Counted from the stretch's first letter, positions 15,627 through 25,223 are shown. The stretch is 31,672 bases of DNA from DAOWHW01 sp964493265 (GCA_964493265.1 CAZBLY010000006.1:1-31672); one strand, 5' to 3'. Numbers and translations: made by a program. Notes: generated by a model not told the origin, from the letters alone.

Positions 15627-16238
15627 ATGGAAAAGAAAATATTTATTGTATTTGATGGAATTGATGGAAATGGTAAAACCACCCAGGTAGAACTTCTTAG
15701 TAAATATCTCAAAAAAAATAATTTTGATATTTTTTTAATTAGCGAACCTTCTGAAAGTGAGCATGGAAAGAAAATTGAAAATCTTCTTAGAAAAAAAGAA
15801 GCAGCCAGAATAAGTAAGGAAAAATGGTTTGAATTATTCAAAAAAGATACAGAAGATGTTGTCAGAAAAATAAAAGGAGCATTAAATGAAGGAAAGATAG
15901 TAATATGTGATAGACATTATTATAGCACTCTTGCTTATCAACTTGATGAAAATGAATGGCAGGAATATGCTTCACAATTTTTAATGCCAACAATAACATT
16001 CATAATAGATATTACAGCAAATTTAGCAATTGAAAGAATAAAGAAAAAATACAAAATTACAAAAGAAAAAAGAGCTTATTTTGAAAAATTAAAATTATTA
16101 CGAAAGATAAGAAAAAAATTCATTTTATTGCCAACTTTTTTAAAAGATAATATCAAAATTATAGACGGAAACAGACCAACTCAAGAGATAGCAGAAGATA
16201 TAAAAAAAGAAATTAATATTATTTTAAGGCCTCATTAA
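15627..16238 (+). CDS. tmk: thymidylate kinase
   Basis: This enzyme phosphorylates dTMP to dTDP in DNA precursor synthesis. Of 203 residues, the P-loop is GIDGNGKTT at 11-19, a CDRHYYSTLAYQ block (the DRH/DRY motif binding dTMP) is near 93-104, and the LID region is basic. The C-terminus IIDGNRPTQEIAEDI matches the family's IDA/IDG-x-x-P ending. It is co-directional with yjbQ. Its last 20 bp overlap the 3' end of the convergent surface-protein gene. Other deoxynucleotide kinases are possible but less likely. Confidence 0.9.
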   Translation: MEKKIFIVFDGIDGNGKTTQVELLSKYLKKNNFDIFLISEPSESEHGKKIENLLRKKEAARISKEKWFELFKKDTEDVVRKIKGALNEGKIVICDRHYYSTLAYQLDENEWQEYASQFLMPTITFIIDITANLAIERIKKKYKITKEKRAYFEKLKLLRKIRKKFILLPTFLKDNIKIIDGNRPTQEIAEDIKKEINIILRPH

Positions 16239-18897
16239 CTATATCAGCAGGCCACCCTTTTTTAAGGAGTTTTGTTTTTATTACTTGCTTTGACATTCCC
16301 TTTTCAATTGCTTTATTAATATATATTGTAAGACCAGGATATATCTTTGGTTTTGTTATTTCAGTCTTTGTTTCAACAAGTTTAGATTTTTTAGGTTTTT
16401 TAAATTTTGTTCCAACAAAAACTATTAAAGCTATTGCAACAAGAACAACACCAACAATTAACCAAACCCACCAAGCAATTTGTATACCGACACAAGCTCT
16501 TGTTTCTTCATCTGGTTTTGTAAATTCAGTATCACAATTATTAACTTCTTTACAAATTTTTTCTTGTTCACCATTTATACAAGAACTCCATTTACAACTC
16601 CATTCTTCTTCACAACAATCTCTAAGTTGAGTATAACTAATATAATCAATATCACATGCTTCAAGATCTTCACAAACAACACTTTGAATCATATCTCCAT
16701 CAAATTCGTAACAAACACTCCATTCGCTACATTGCCAATTTGAAGAACAACAACTTTCTTCTTTAATATAAAGATCGCCAACAAGAACACAAGCAGTTGG
16801 CTTATTATCTATGGTTCCACAATTACTATCATCAAAACACTCTATTTTTTTAATTCCATTCTCACATTTACTAAGATCCCTATATCTCCAAAATTCTTCA
16901 CAAGCATTAGGATCTTCACAATCATCATCATTACTACAGGTATCTATACAAGGATCATCAGGTTCGCAACTTACAGAAATACAATCATCACCACTACAAG
17001 CTTTACGTGTTCTTTCTTTTTCAACAATAAAAGTAGTTGAATAAGAGTCTAAATTAACCCCATTATAATTAAGTTCAGCTTTAAGATTATAACCCCCTTC
17101 ATATTCTAGAGAACTTACTCCCAAACTAGACAAAGAGACAATATATTTATTCAGCCAATTATCACATGAATAAGGAGAAAGCCAGACTTCTTTTTCATTA
17201 TTATTTTCATTTTCTTCTTCTATATGGTTTCCTGAATCAACAAAAACTTCAACAGTAACAGATTTTCCAATTAAATTTGGATCAAAAACATATAAAGGAA
17301 TTTGCGCATTAGGACCATAACCTTCGCCAGGATTATTTATAATAATTTCATCCATCCATTCTACATCCCCTCTATAAGTCACTTTAACAGAAAAAGATCT
17401 TGGACCGGCAGTTGTGCCTTGTCCAATATTTTTCATTATAATTTCAATACCAGGATCTTGTCTTTTAACACTATAAACAATTAAATCTGGCTTTTTTTTC
17501 GGTTGAACTTCGCTGACACAAATGCCTGTTAGACATATTTTATTATTAAGGTCATTACAATTTTGAAAAATGGGTTCACATTCGTTTTCTGCATTACAAT
17601 AATATTCTTTCAATACATTCATCAAACCTGTACATTCGTCATCAACAGCAATACTCATACCCCCGGCATTATAAGTACAAGTTCCTTTTTCATAATAATT
17701 CTTACCATCTGGATATTGTTGATTAACATCACTATCATAACATTCTTGAACTGATGGTTCTTCTTCAAAAGTTTCCTGTTTTTTATTATTATTTTCATTT
17801 GATTCAGTTACATCCTCAAAATAATCTGCAGTAACTTCAATTGTTTTTCCAACTACGTCTTGACTTCCAAAATTAACAATATAAGCTTGATAAGCAGGCA
17901 ATTCTAAAACTGAAACAGGATCAAAACAATTATCAGGAACTTGTGGTTGAATAATAGCATCTCCTGTTAATGGTTGATTTGGAGCTTCTTCAATTATACA
18001 TGCAACAACACTAAAAGAACCAGAATCTCCACCAGCTTGATTAGAAACTGTTGCATAAAGTGTTGGAAAAGCTCTAGAACCCCCAACTTCAAAAATATAA
18101 ACATTTGAAACAACTAAATCAGGTTTTACAATAGGAACAGCATATGTTACAAAACCCCCGCCTTGTCCTTCTGGTGATGGGCCAACATCGCCACAACCGC
18201 CAAAACCATAACCACTTCCAATTGGATTTGGACCATCAATATTATTAAAAATTCCTTCTGAATAATTTCCTTTCCAGGGGGTTGTTGATAAAGCAATTGT
18301 TTGTATTAATGTCTTTTTAGATGTTCTTTTACATTCTTCCCAACATTCTTGATTACCTGTACAATCTAAATTATCATAAAAATATCCAATACCATTGCCA
18401 GAACAACAAATTTTATTATTCTCTGTACAATTATATATTGAATAAGATTCTCCGCATTCTTCCCAAGGCCCTTCAAACCAATCTGAAACTTCTTCACACT
18501 GACCGCTTGAAGAATTATATCTTTCCCACACAATAAACCGGCCATCCTCACAAACATAATAATTTTTACATTTTATTGAAGAAAGAACAAAAGTTACATT
18601 AGTATCAGGAGGAATTTTATCCCCATAACCAAATTTAAGTTTCAAATTTCCTTCTAAAGCCTCATTTGGATTATAAAATATTTCTGATAAGGAAATATTA
18701 CTTACAACTACATGTCCAGTAATACTTGACTTAAAATTACCAAAATCAACAGAATTACTTTTTTGCATTTGTGTTGATGGCAGAGCAAGAAGAACTATAA
18801 TCAAAGCAAGAAATATAATTAGGGGTAGATAAGGGATGCCAAAAAAAGTCTCTCTTTTTTTTCTTTTTCTATAATCAATCTTCTTTGTAATAACCAT
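16219..18897 (-). CDS. large membrane-anchored surface protein with CARDB and TSP1-like repeats
   Basis: The 892-residue protein begins with a basic cytoplasmic tail and a membrane helix at about 22-41, then SITGHVVV, a post-helix motif that I associate with DPANN envelope proteins. CARDB adhesion-type domains follow at about 270-370 and 470-580, each closing with the ENENNN signature. A Cys-rich part spans about 640-795 and includes thrombospondin type-1-like units (NWQCSEWSVC and EWSCKWSSCINGEQEKIC). A second helix lies at about 805-832, and the 60-residue cytoplasmic tail ends in KGMSKQVIKTKLLKKGWPAD. Disulfide bonding of the external part is likely. A weak TATA-like element (18928-18935) gives a leader of about 9 nt. 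Function is inferred as adhesion or cell contact. Confidence 0.85.
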   Translation of the reverse strand: MVITKKIDYRKRKKRETFFGIPYLPLIIFLALIIVLLALPSTQMQKSNSVDFGNFKSSITGHVVVSNISLSEIFYNPNEALEGNLKLKFGYGDKIPPDTNVTFVLSSIKCKNYYVCEDGRFIVWERYNSSSGQCEEVSDWFEGPWEECGESYSIYNCTENNKICCSGNGIGYFYDNLDCTGNQECWEECKRTSKKTLIQTIALSTTPWKGNYSEGIFNNIDGPNPIGSGYGFGGCGDVGPSPEGQGGGFVTYAVPIVKPDLVVSNVYIFEVGGSRAFPTLYATVSNQAGGDSGSFSVVACIIEEAPNQPLTGDAIIQPQVPDNCFDPVSVLELPAYQAYIVNFGSQDVVGKTIEVTADYFEDVTESNENNNKKQETFEEEPSVQECYDSDVNQQYPDGKNYYEKGTCTYNAGGMSIAVDDECTGLMNVLKEYYCNAENECEPIFQNCNDLNNKICLTGICVSEVQPKKKPDLIVYSVKRQDPGIEIIMKNIGQGTTAGPRSFSVKVTYRGDVEWMDEIIINNPGEGYGPNAQIPLYVFDPNLIGKSVTVEVFVDSGNHIEEENENNNEKEVWLSPYSCDNWLNKYIVSLSSLGVSSLEYEGGYNLKAELNYNGVNLDSYSTTFIVEKERTRKACSGDDCISVSCEPDDPCIDTCSNDDDCEDPNACEEFWRYRDLSKCENGIKKIECFDDSNCGTIDNKPTACVLVGDLYIKEESCCSSNWQCSEWSVCYEFDGDMIQSVVCEDLEACDIDYISYTQLRDCCEEEWSCKWSSCINGEQEKICKEVNNCDTEFTKPDEETRACVGIQIAWWVWLIVGVVLVAIALIVFVGTKFKKPKKSKLVETKTEITKPKIYPGLTIYINKAIEKGMSKQVIKTKLLKKGWPADIVNEALK

Positions 18898-18949
18898 CTT
18901 TTTAATAATAAAAATAGGAAAATATGATATTTAAGCTTTTTTATATTTT

Positions 18950-20380
18950 TTATCCTTTCATATTTCCAATTGGTTTAACTTTTACAATTTTTTTAGCGAG
19001 ATTTGCATTATGAATTGAATTAACAACTTCTTCAACTGCTTTATAAGCTCCTGGTGCTTCTTCTGCAAGACCCGACATACTATGGGCTCTAATATAAATT
19101 CCTTTTTTTTTCAATTTTTCAACAATTTCTTTTCCATGCCATATTTTTTTTGCTTTAGTTCTTGACATAGCACGACCTGCTCCATGACATGCGCTACCAA
19201 AAGCTTTTTCCATACCCTGTTCTGTTCCAGCCAAAATATAAGAATGAGTTCCCATTGTTCCTCCAATAATAACAGGCTGACCAACACCCCTATATGCTTT
19301 TGGAATTTCTGGTCTTCCAGGACCAAATGCTCTGGTTGAACCTTTTCTATGAACCAACAAATCTTTTAATTTGCCATCAACTTTATGTTTTTCCTGTTTT
19401 AAGGTGTTATGCCCTATTCCATAAAACATTTTTAATTCAGAATCTTTAAAAATTCTAGTGAAAGATTTTCTTGCAAGAGCTGTTATAACCTGCCTATTAG
19501 CAAATGCATAATTTATTGCGCATTTAACAGCTGAAATATATTTTTGACCTTCCTTGCTATTTATTGGCGCACAAACCAATTCGCGTTCATGAATTGGAAT
19601 TTTATATTTTCGACTGGCTTCAGCAAGAATTTTAAGATAATCTGTTCCTATCTGATGTCCTAATGCCCTAGAACCACAATGTATGGTTACAAGAATTTGA
19701 TCTTTCTCAAGTCCAAAAGCTTTGGCTATTTTTTCATCATAAATTTCATCAACATATTGAATCTCCAAATAATGATTGCCTGATCCTAATGTTCCAACCT
19801 GTTTTTTTTCTCTTCGCAGGGCAAGATCAGAAACATTTTTAATATCTGCCCCAGAAATAGAACCATTTTCTTCTGTAAATTCCAAATCCTCTTTAGTTCC
19901 ATAGCCTAACTCAACAACATGTTTGGCTCCTTGAGTAAGGATATTATCAACTTGCTGCGAACTTAATGAAATTTCTCCTTTAATTCCTAAACCTGCAGGA
20001 ACATCTCTGAAAAGTTGATCTACCAACTCTTTAATTTTTGGTTCAACTTCTTTTCTTGTTAAATTTGTTTTCAAAGTCCTAACACCGCAATTCACATCAA
20101 AACCAACTCCACCAACACTAACAACCCCATTTTCATTAGCATCAAAAGCAGCAACCCCCCCAATAGGAAAACCATATCCCCAATGAGCATCTGACATTGC
20201 CATAGATGCTTTCTGAATTCCAGGCAAAGTAGCTACATTACTTACTTGTTCCCAAACTTTTTCATCCATATCTTTAATCAACCCAGAAGAAGCAAAAATT
20301 ATTCCAGGAACATTCATGCTTCCAGTTTTAGCAATTTCCCATTCATAATCATTAATCTTTTTGAATCTTGAAATTTCCAT
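18950..20380 (-). CDS. rtcB: RNA-splicing ligase RtcB
   Basis: RtcB joins tRNA exon halves (2',3'-cyclic phosphate or 3'-phosphate to 5'-OH) using GTP and Mn2+. The 476 residues show all signature blocks: SDAHWGYGFPIGGVAAFD, VGFDVNCGVR with the metal-binding Cys, LGSGNHYLEIQ, HCGSRALGHQI, the VHRKGSTRAF and GTMGTHSYIL blocks, the ACHGAGRAMSR block that carries the guanylylated histidine in the family, and HSMSGLAEEAPGAYK near the end. Many archaeal RtcB proteins carry inteins; this one has none. It is downstream of archease by 19 nt, its known activating partner. Confidence 0.97.
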   Translation of the reverse strand: MEISRFKKINDYEWEIAKTGSMNVPGIIFASSGLIKDMDEKVWEQVSNVATLPGIQKASMAMSDAHWGYGFPIGGVAAFDANENGVVSVGGVGFDVNCGVRTLKTNLTRKEVEPKIKELVDQLFRDVPAGLGIKGEISLSSQQVDNILTQGAKHVVELGYGTKEDLEFTEENGSISGADIKNVSDLALRREKKQVGTLGSGNHYLEIQYVDEIYDEKIAKAFGLEKDQILVTIHCGSRALGHQIGTDYLKILAEASRKYKIPIHERELVCAPINSKEGQKYISAVKCAINYAFANRQVITALARKSFTRIFKDSELKMFYGIGHNTLKQEKHKVDGKLKDLLVHRKGSTRAFGPGRPEIPKAYRGVGQPVIIGGTMGTHSYILAGTEQGMEKAFGSACHGAGRAMSRTKAKKIWHGKEIVEKLKKKGIYIRAHSMSGLAEEAPGAYKAVEEVVNSIHNANLAKKIVKVKPIGNMKG

Positions 20381-20398
20381 TTTTAAATATTAAACATT

Positions 20399-20818
20399 TT
20401 AAACGTCAACAACACACTGAACAACCCACTTATCTTTTTTCTGTTCTACTTTAAGTTGCGAATATGTTGCTCCTTTAACCTCGTCTTTAATATTGTGTTT
20501 TTCTGGCTGCAATTTTTCACCAAAAGCCCAGCCTTTTAAATTAATGATTTTATTCTTTTTAATTTTAACTTCAAATTTAGAAAAAACCATTTCTTTAAGT
20601 GAAGCCTGAGCAAGCAAAGAATTTAACCATTCAACAAAAAGCTCTTCTATATTCTGAGCCTCACATTCTACTTTGATTTTTTTCTCAGCCTTAACTTTCT
20701 TTATATCAACTTCAACATCAAATAAAGCTTTGGCTGCCTCTGAAAAAGCCTCTTCAATATTAGGACCTATTCCACGAATTCCAATATCAGCTTCATGAGG
20801 AAAAGTTTCATATGTCAT
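20399..20818 (-). CDS. archease, RtcB activator
   Basis: Archease stimulates guanylylation and turnover of RtcB. The 139-residue protein begins with YETFPHEADIGIRGIGPNIEEAF, containing the metal-binding acidic residue of the HxADIGI motif. It has LFVEWLNSLL in the middle and the KGATYSQLKVEQ block that matches the family's KAVTYHxLxV. The length is normal. It lies 14 nt after a pilin-like gene and 19 nt before rtcB, so the splicing pair is co-transcribed with envelope genes. Confidence 0.94.
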   Translation of the reverse strand: MTYETFPHEADIGIRGIGPNIEEAFSEAAKALFDVEVDIKKVKAEKKIKVECEAQNIEELFVEWLNSLLAQASLKEMVFSKFEVKIKKNKIINLKGWAFGEKLQPEKHNIKDEVKGATYSQLKVEQKKDKWVVQCVVDV

Positions 20819-20831
20819 TTTATAAATTATA

Positions 20832-21236
20832 TTACCAGATAAAAATTTTTAATTTTTTTATATCATAGGTTTCTGAATCTGTGCTAATAATGACTTCAGA
20901 AGTATAAATTTCTTCTGCTTCAATATCTAGGGTACAAGGTGCCCCAATATTACAAACAAGAGCATCCCCTTGTATATTATCATTATTAATTTCATCTGTT
21001 AACCATATTTTAATTGCTGATTCATCCCCTTCTAAAACATAAGTTCTAACACCATCATTCTTAACAGCTTTGATTGCAAGTTCATTAACAAGATCATAAA
21101 GAAATTCTGACTTATCTGTTGTTTTTGTTTGTTGTGGTTGTTTTGCTATTGTTATAAAGAGAAAACCAAATAAAATTAAAATCGCAATGACTGATTCAAC
21201 AATTAATATCCATGCTTTCTTATTTTGGTTTTTCAT
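20832..21236 (-). CDS. pilin-like membrane-anchored protein
   Basis: The 134-residue protein has a short basic N-terminus (MKNQNKK), one hydrophobic helix (AWILIVESVIAILILFGFL) containing a single glutamate, and an extracellular part of about 100 residues with a Cys pair (CNIGAPC). This resembles an archaeal type IV pilin N-terminus, but there is no glycine at the expected cleavage point and the glutamate is not exactly at position 5, so processing is uncertain. It ends in KIFIW, very like the KIW ending of the prepilin gene 25 nt upstream, suggesting the two products are related partners. Confidence 0.7.
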   Translation of the reverse strand: MKNQNKKAWILIVESVIAILILFGFLFITIAKQPQQTKTTDKSEFLYDLVNELAIKAVKNDGVRTYVLEGDESAIKIWLTDEINNDNIQGDALVCNIGAPCTLDIEAEEIYTSEVIISTDSETYDIKKLKIFIW

Positions 21237-21261
21237 TTTTTATATTTTTTTATATTTTATT

Positions 21262-21909
21262 TTACCAAATTTTTAAATTAATTATAACTTCTTCAATTCC
21301 TTCTTCAATTAAGATATCAACAACCAAGTTTTTTGCATAAACTTCAGCCTGTTCTGGAATGTTTTCTTTACCTTTAAAATAATCTCCATCAATATCTATT
21401 CTAAAATCTTCATAACCTAATTCAATTTCTAAAAGTTTTTCTTGCGAAAACATTTTACCACAATAAGTAATACCATAATTATAATCTTGACCTTCTGTTA
21501 ATTCATCACATTCATCTTCTAAAAATTCATCTGTCACATCTTCAGAAAAAGAATAAATTTCATAAAGATTTTGATTATTATTAGTTATTGAAAATTTGTT
21601 TTCTATAATATGAAAAGGTATATCTTCAGGCATATTTTCAATCAAAACATTTTTTTCTTCTAAACTCAAATCAGAATGTAAGTGAACTTCAAAACATCCT
21701 TCTTCTAAATCCCTAACATAAAGTGGAGTTTTATTATAATCTATTTCAGCTTGCTCTCTTAATTCAATTTCAAGGGCATTTAAAACAGGCTCTAAACTAT
21801 TTGTTTTTATACTAACATTAATAAAATAAATAACTAAAACAACAGCAAAGAGAAATATTAACATTGCCGTAATAAGTTCAAGATGACTCATACCTCTTTT
21901 ATTCTTCAT
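21262..21909 (-). CDS. type IV prepilin-like protein
   Basis: The 215-residue protein has a textbook class III signal: MKNKRG followed by MSHLELITAMLIFLFAVVLV. Cleavage after Gly6 would give a mature protein with glutamate at position 5, as required for pilin assembly. The rest is acidic and contains four cysteines (one near EGCFEV, one in DECDEL, one in TYCGK). A TATA-like element (21931-21938) centred 25.5 nt upstream marks it as first gene of the run through rtcB. No prepilin peptidase or assembly ATPase is in the window. A minor pilin or surface filament subunit is the best guess. Confidence 0.75.
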   Translation of the reverse strand: MKNKRGMSHLELITAMLIFLFAVVLVIYFINVSIKTNSLEPVLNALEIELREQAEIDYNKTPLYVRDLEEGCFEVHLHSDLSLEEKNVLIENMPEDIPFHIIENKFSITNNNQNLYEIYSFSEDVTDEFLEDECDELTEGQDYNYGITYCGKMFSQEKLLEIELGYEDFRIDIDGDYFKGKENIPEQAEVYAKNLVVDILIEEGIEEVIINLKIW

Positions 21910-21930
21910 AATAAAAAAAGAAATCTATAG

Positions 21931-21938
21931 TTTAAATC
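21931..21938 (-). promoter_or_regulatory. TATA-like element for the prepilin-archease-rtcB run
   Basis: The minus strand reads GATTTAAA, centred 25.5 nt from the prepilin ATG at 21909. It is weaker than the other TATA boxes but at the same distance. Confidence 0.45.
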
Positions 21939-21966
21939 TTTTATGTATTTTTATTTATCACCCTAA

Positions 21967-23767
21967 TTAATAATTATTTGGATTATTTCCATTATAAAAA
22001 GTAGAAACAAATAATCCAAGATTTTTGAAATCTTCTTTTAAAGTTTTCTTATCCCCAACAGCAAATACTTTTTCACATAAATGGCCAATACCTTCTTTGT
22101 TTAATGTATCTACATATTTTTTTTCATCTTCTTGAGATACCTTATCTTCATAATCAAGATTTTCCCTTATAGTTGATTTTTGAAGAATATTAAGGCCTTC
22201 ACTTCCTTCTATGAAATCAATATAAACAGTTTTATTATTATCTTCAAAGATTATTGGAGTTTTAGGGTTGCTATTCAAAATTTTAAAATCTTTTCCATCA
22301 CTAATTGCTTGTTTTATAAGTTTATTATGAATTCTTGTTTTATATCTTTCTTTTAACACATTTCTGAATCTTTTAGATTTTCTTTTAGATCTAAAACTTT
22401 TACCACCATGATATATTTTCCTATATTTTCTTTTTAAATAATTTTTAATTGAACTTAGGTAAGGTCTTCCCCTTATATCTTCTTCATAAATTTCATCTAT
22501 CAAATTTTCAATTAGAGAATAGCCGGTGTTGTTTTCGCTTTCTAAATTTTCATCTATTTTTGGTGAAGCAATATAATTCAAAATAGTAAAATTATTTCCT
22601 TGAGATTTTGTATCTTGAAGAACCTCACATTCATCTTTTAAGAAAGAAAAATAATTTTGCACATCTTCTATTTTTTCCTTATCTGTATTTCCATTTTTTA
22701 AAACAATTCTTGCTCTTATATAAAAATTAAAAGGTTGTTCTTGTTCTAAAATGGTTTCTTCATTATCTAAAATTCTTTCTAATTTTATTCTTTTTCTAGC
22801 TATTTTTCTATTTTTTAATTCCCTGGTTTTTTCTCTATTAAAAAAACCCCTATAAAAAAAATCTCTTTTTTGTAATTCTTCTGGCATCTGATCTCTTAAT
22901 TCTTTATTTCTTTCTTTTTTTTCTTTAAAATAATTAGCAATCTTTCCAAAATATCTTTTTACAAACCAAGATTTTTCTGTTTTTGATAATAATTTCAGGT
23001 CTTTTATAAAATTTCCTCCAATTTTAAATCTTATTTTATTGCCTTTTTTTAAGATCTGATTTAATTCTTTAAATTGTTCATCTGTTCCCTTTACATTGTA
23101 CCAAGCCCCATCCATTTCAAACCTTGTCTCTTTCATACCTTTATGTCCTTCAAGGACCGTAATATCATTAACACTCTCTATTTTTCCTTGTATACCCGGC
23201 ATAAAAAGCCCGTTATAAGCTTGTCTAAATTCTATTTGAAAATAATTATTATTTTCTGTAAAAAAAGAAATTGGGGGGGCTTGATTTTTAAAAAAAGAAT
23301 CGCCACAACATAAATTATTCAAATCATCTTGGTCTTTCATTTGGTTACTAATAATGCTAACTAATTGTTTTCTAGAACCTTTTATAAGTTCAACACTAGA
23401 TTGTTCATTATTACCAAAAAAATATTGGTTATAATAATTATTAAATTTCCAATCTCTTACCTTAAGTTTATGTTTCTTTCCCTTTTGATCCTTATATTTT
23501 TTCCATCTATGATAAACTCTAGTTCCTGGTCTAGAGCATTCTAAATTAACTTGTTTTTTAATTATTTTTTTAGGTGTTTTTGGAGTTGAAATAAGATTAG
23601 TTTGTGTATCAATTACTATTAATTCAGATTCTTTATATGTTGGTTTAAAATCTTTTCGCCCTGTTTCTTTTAATTTATAATAGCGCCCATCATCTATTGC
23701 TGGTTGTTCTGTTATATATCCAAAAAAGGGTTTGAAATATTCTGTTTTTCTCAGATATATTTGACAT
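21967..23767 (-). CDS. unrecognised basic protein of about 599 aa, frame broken by a 1-nt shift
   Basis: From an ATG at 23340 there is an intact frame of 457 codons, but that same frame stays open for another 147 codons upstream (to a TGA at 23782-23784) with no ATG, GTG or TTG. An ATG at 23767, centred 25.5 nt after a TATA box, starts MSNISEK and runs into a stop after 25 codons. Removing one A from the A5 run (plus-strand T5, 23745-23749) joins it to the long frame as MSNISEKTEYFKPFFGYITE, giving 599 residues. I recognise no family. The protein is soluble, with several strongly basic stretches (for example about 435-490) and few cysteines (one CC pair near 153). It follows herA by 66 nt. 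A nucleic-acid role is conceivable but unproven. The shift could be a sequencing error, a mutation or programmed frameshifting. Confidence 0.7.
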
Positions 23768-23788
23768 AAAATATAGAAACTTCAAAAG

Positions 23789-23796
23789 CTTATAAA
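23789..23796 (-). promoter_or_regulatory. TATA box for the frameshifted unknown gene
   Basis: The minus strand reads TTTATAAG, centred 25.5 nt from the ATG at 23767 and preceded by the purine-rich ACGAAAAG. It supports 23767 as the real start, upstream of the frame break. Confidence 0.6.
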
Positions 23797-23833
23797 CTTT
23801 TCGTCTATTGTCATTAAACAATAGTAACTACAA

Positions 23834-25162
23834 TTATATTCTCTTTTTCACTTTAACTGCAGTAGGGGCCTCCCCCCCATGCCAAGTAAATCTGGCCCTA
23901 ATTCTCATAGGATAAATTCTCTCGCTATTATCATCTAGAATAATTGCACTTCCTTTAAGTCTTGGAAGATTATCTAAATAAGTATTAATATCAGCTAAAA
24001 GATAAGTCTGCATTATATGATTAAGAGCATCAATATCTGTCTTGGCAGTAACTCTATGGCTTATAACAATATCACTTTGAGTCATAACATCGTGATGTAT
24101 TTGTCCTGGCTGTTGTGTTGCAATTACTATACTTATTCCAGGCTGTCTTCCTTCTCTAAGTAATTGAATTAATGCATCAGTTGCAGCTGTCTTTCCTGTT
24201 TTTGGCAAGAATTCGTGTCCTTCATCAATACATAACCAAACCATTGGCATTTCTCTTTTTTCCTTATAATAAAGATAATCTAATCCATGACGTACTGCTT
24301 GAATTTCTTCATGTTTTCTAGCTGTCATTCTTTCATTAAAGAGTTTTTTACTAATAAGGCCTATAACTAAAGCCCTGATATTTATGGTTCCAACACTAGG
24401 ATAACAACTTAGATCAAGAACAGAGGTCTTCCCAGCACTAACAAGTTCATTAATTTTAGTCCCCTTCTGTTTTTTAGAAGCAAAAATCCCCCAGTTCTTT
24501 GCACCTTCAAATAAATTTATAGCGGAATTTTTTTCCTTTTTTCCAGATTCTTTATCAAGTTTTATTTTCTTGATTATATCATTAATATCAAAATTCTTAA
24601 TAATTCCTTCTTCAACCTGTTCTTTTAGTTTTGTTACATTACGAGAGATAATAACAGCAACAGGATCAATAAAAGACAAATTAAAAGTTAGTATCCAATC
24701 ATCAACCCCTATTTCATTAACTTTTAAAGCAAACCCTTTTGTTACAGGAATTCCTCTTTCTCGCCATTTTTCTGCAAAACCAAAAGGAACAAAAATCTTT
24801 ACTGGAATTTTTTTAGCATCAAGATCCCATCTCCTCAATAATTCAAGCTCTTTTTCATTTTTATAAGCCATTGTCCAAAAAATACCCATAGTATCAAAAA
24901 TTAAAACAGCCATATTTTGACTAACGGCGGGAGATAATGTACTTATTTCTTCAGCAATAACCCCGAGGGTGTATGATTTTCCACTACCCCTCTTACCAGC
25001 AATCAACACAACATGAGCACGAGCAACATCCATCATAACCCTATTACTCAAACTTGTAATCTGGCCCATTCTGACAAAGTGCTTTCCTAAATAAATTAAT
25101 CCTTCAGTACCAAATCTTTTTTTATCGCCTTTACTACGGCCAATAATAATATCTTCTGGCAT
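23834..25162 (-). CDS. HerA-family FtsK-like ATPase
   Basis: The 442-residue protein from the start chosen here (MPEDIIIGRSKGDK) is an ATPase of the HerA/FtsK superfamily. A short N-terminal beta part leads to Walker A GKRGSGKSYT at about 56-65, Walker B MVWLCIDEGHEFL around 307-319, and sensor motif ISIVIATQQPG near 340-350, with the C-terminal arginine-rich end typical of hexameric HerA. Relatives act in DNA end resection with the NurA nuclease or in DNA translocation. No NurA is recognisable beside it; the neighbour is the unknown basic protein. The longer start at 25222 lies inside the TATA box, whereas 25162 has GAGGT 9 nt upstream. Confidence 0.9.
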   Translation of the reverse strand: MPEDIIIGRSKGDKKRFGTEGLIYLGKHFVRMGQITSLSNRVMMDVARAHVVLIAGKRGSGKSYTLGVIAEEISTLSPAVSQNMAVLIFDTMGIFWTMAYKNEKELELLRRWDLDAKKIPVKIFVPFGFAEKWRERGIPVTKGFALKVNEIGVDDWILTFNLSFIDPVAVIISRNVTKLKEQVEEGIIKNFDINDIIKKIKLDKESGKKEKNSAINLFEGAKNWGIFASKKQKGTKINELVSAGKTSVLDLSCYPSVGTINIRALVIGLISKKLFNERMTARKHEEIQAVRHGLDYLYYKEKREMPMVWLCIDEGHEFLPKTGKTAATDALIQLLREGRQPGISIVIATQQPGQIHHDVMTQSDIVISHRVTAKTDIDALNHIMQTYLLADINTYLDNLPRLKGSAIILDDNSERIYPMRIRARFTWHGGEAPTAVKVKKRI

Positions 25163-25223
25163 AATTAATTTACCTCTATTTACCTCTTTTAATAAATATA
25201 ATACAAAAACAAAAGAAATCAAA

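Noticed and set aside
17302..17754. Plus-strand Ile/Thr/Phe-rich frames opposite the surface protein gene
   Set aside because: They are low-complexity antisense of Asn/Glu-rich coding sequence.
19111..19326. Second minus-strand frame within rtcB
   Set aside because: It is an out-of-frame reading of the conserved RtcB C-terminal part with no start signals.
25163..25222. Longer N-terminus for the HerA ATPase
   Set aside because: The upstream ATG lies inside the TATA element, whereas 25162 has a GAGGT site and starts at the conserved part.
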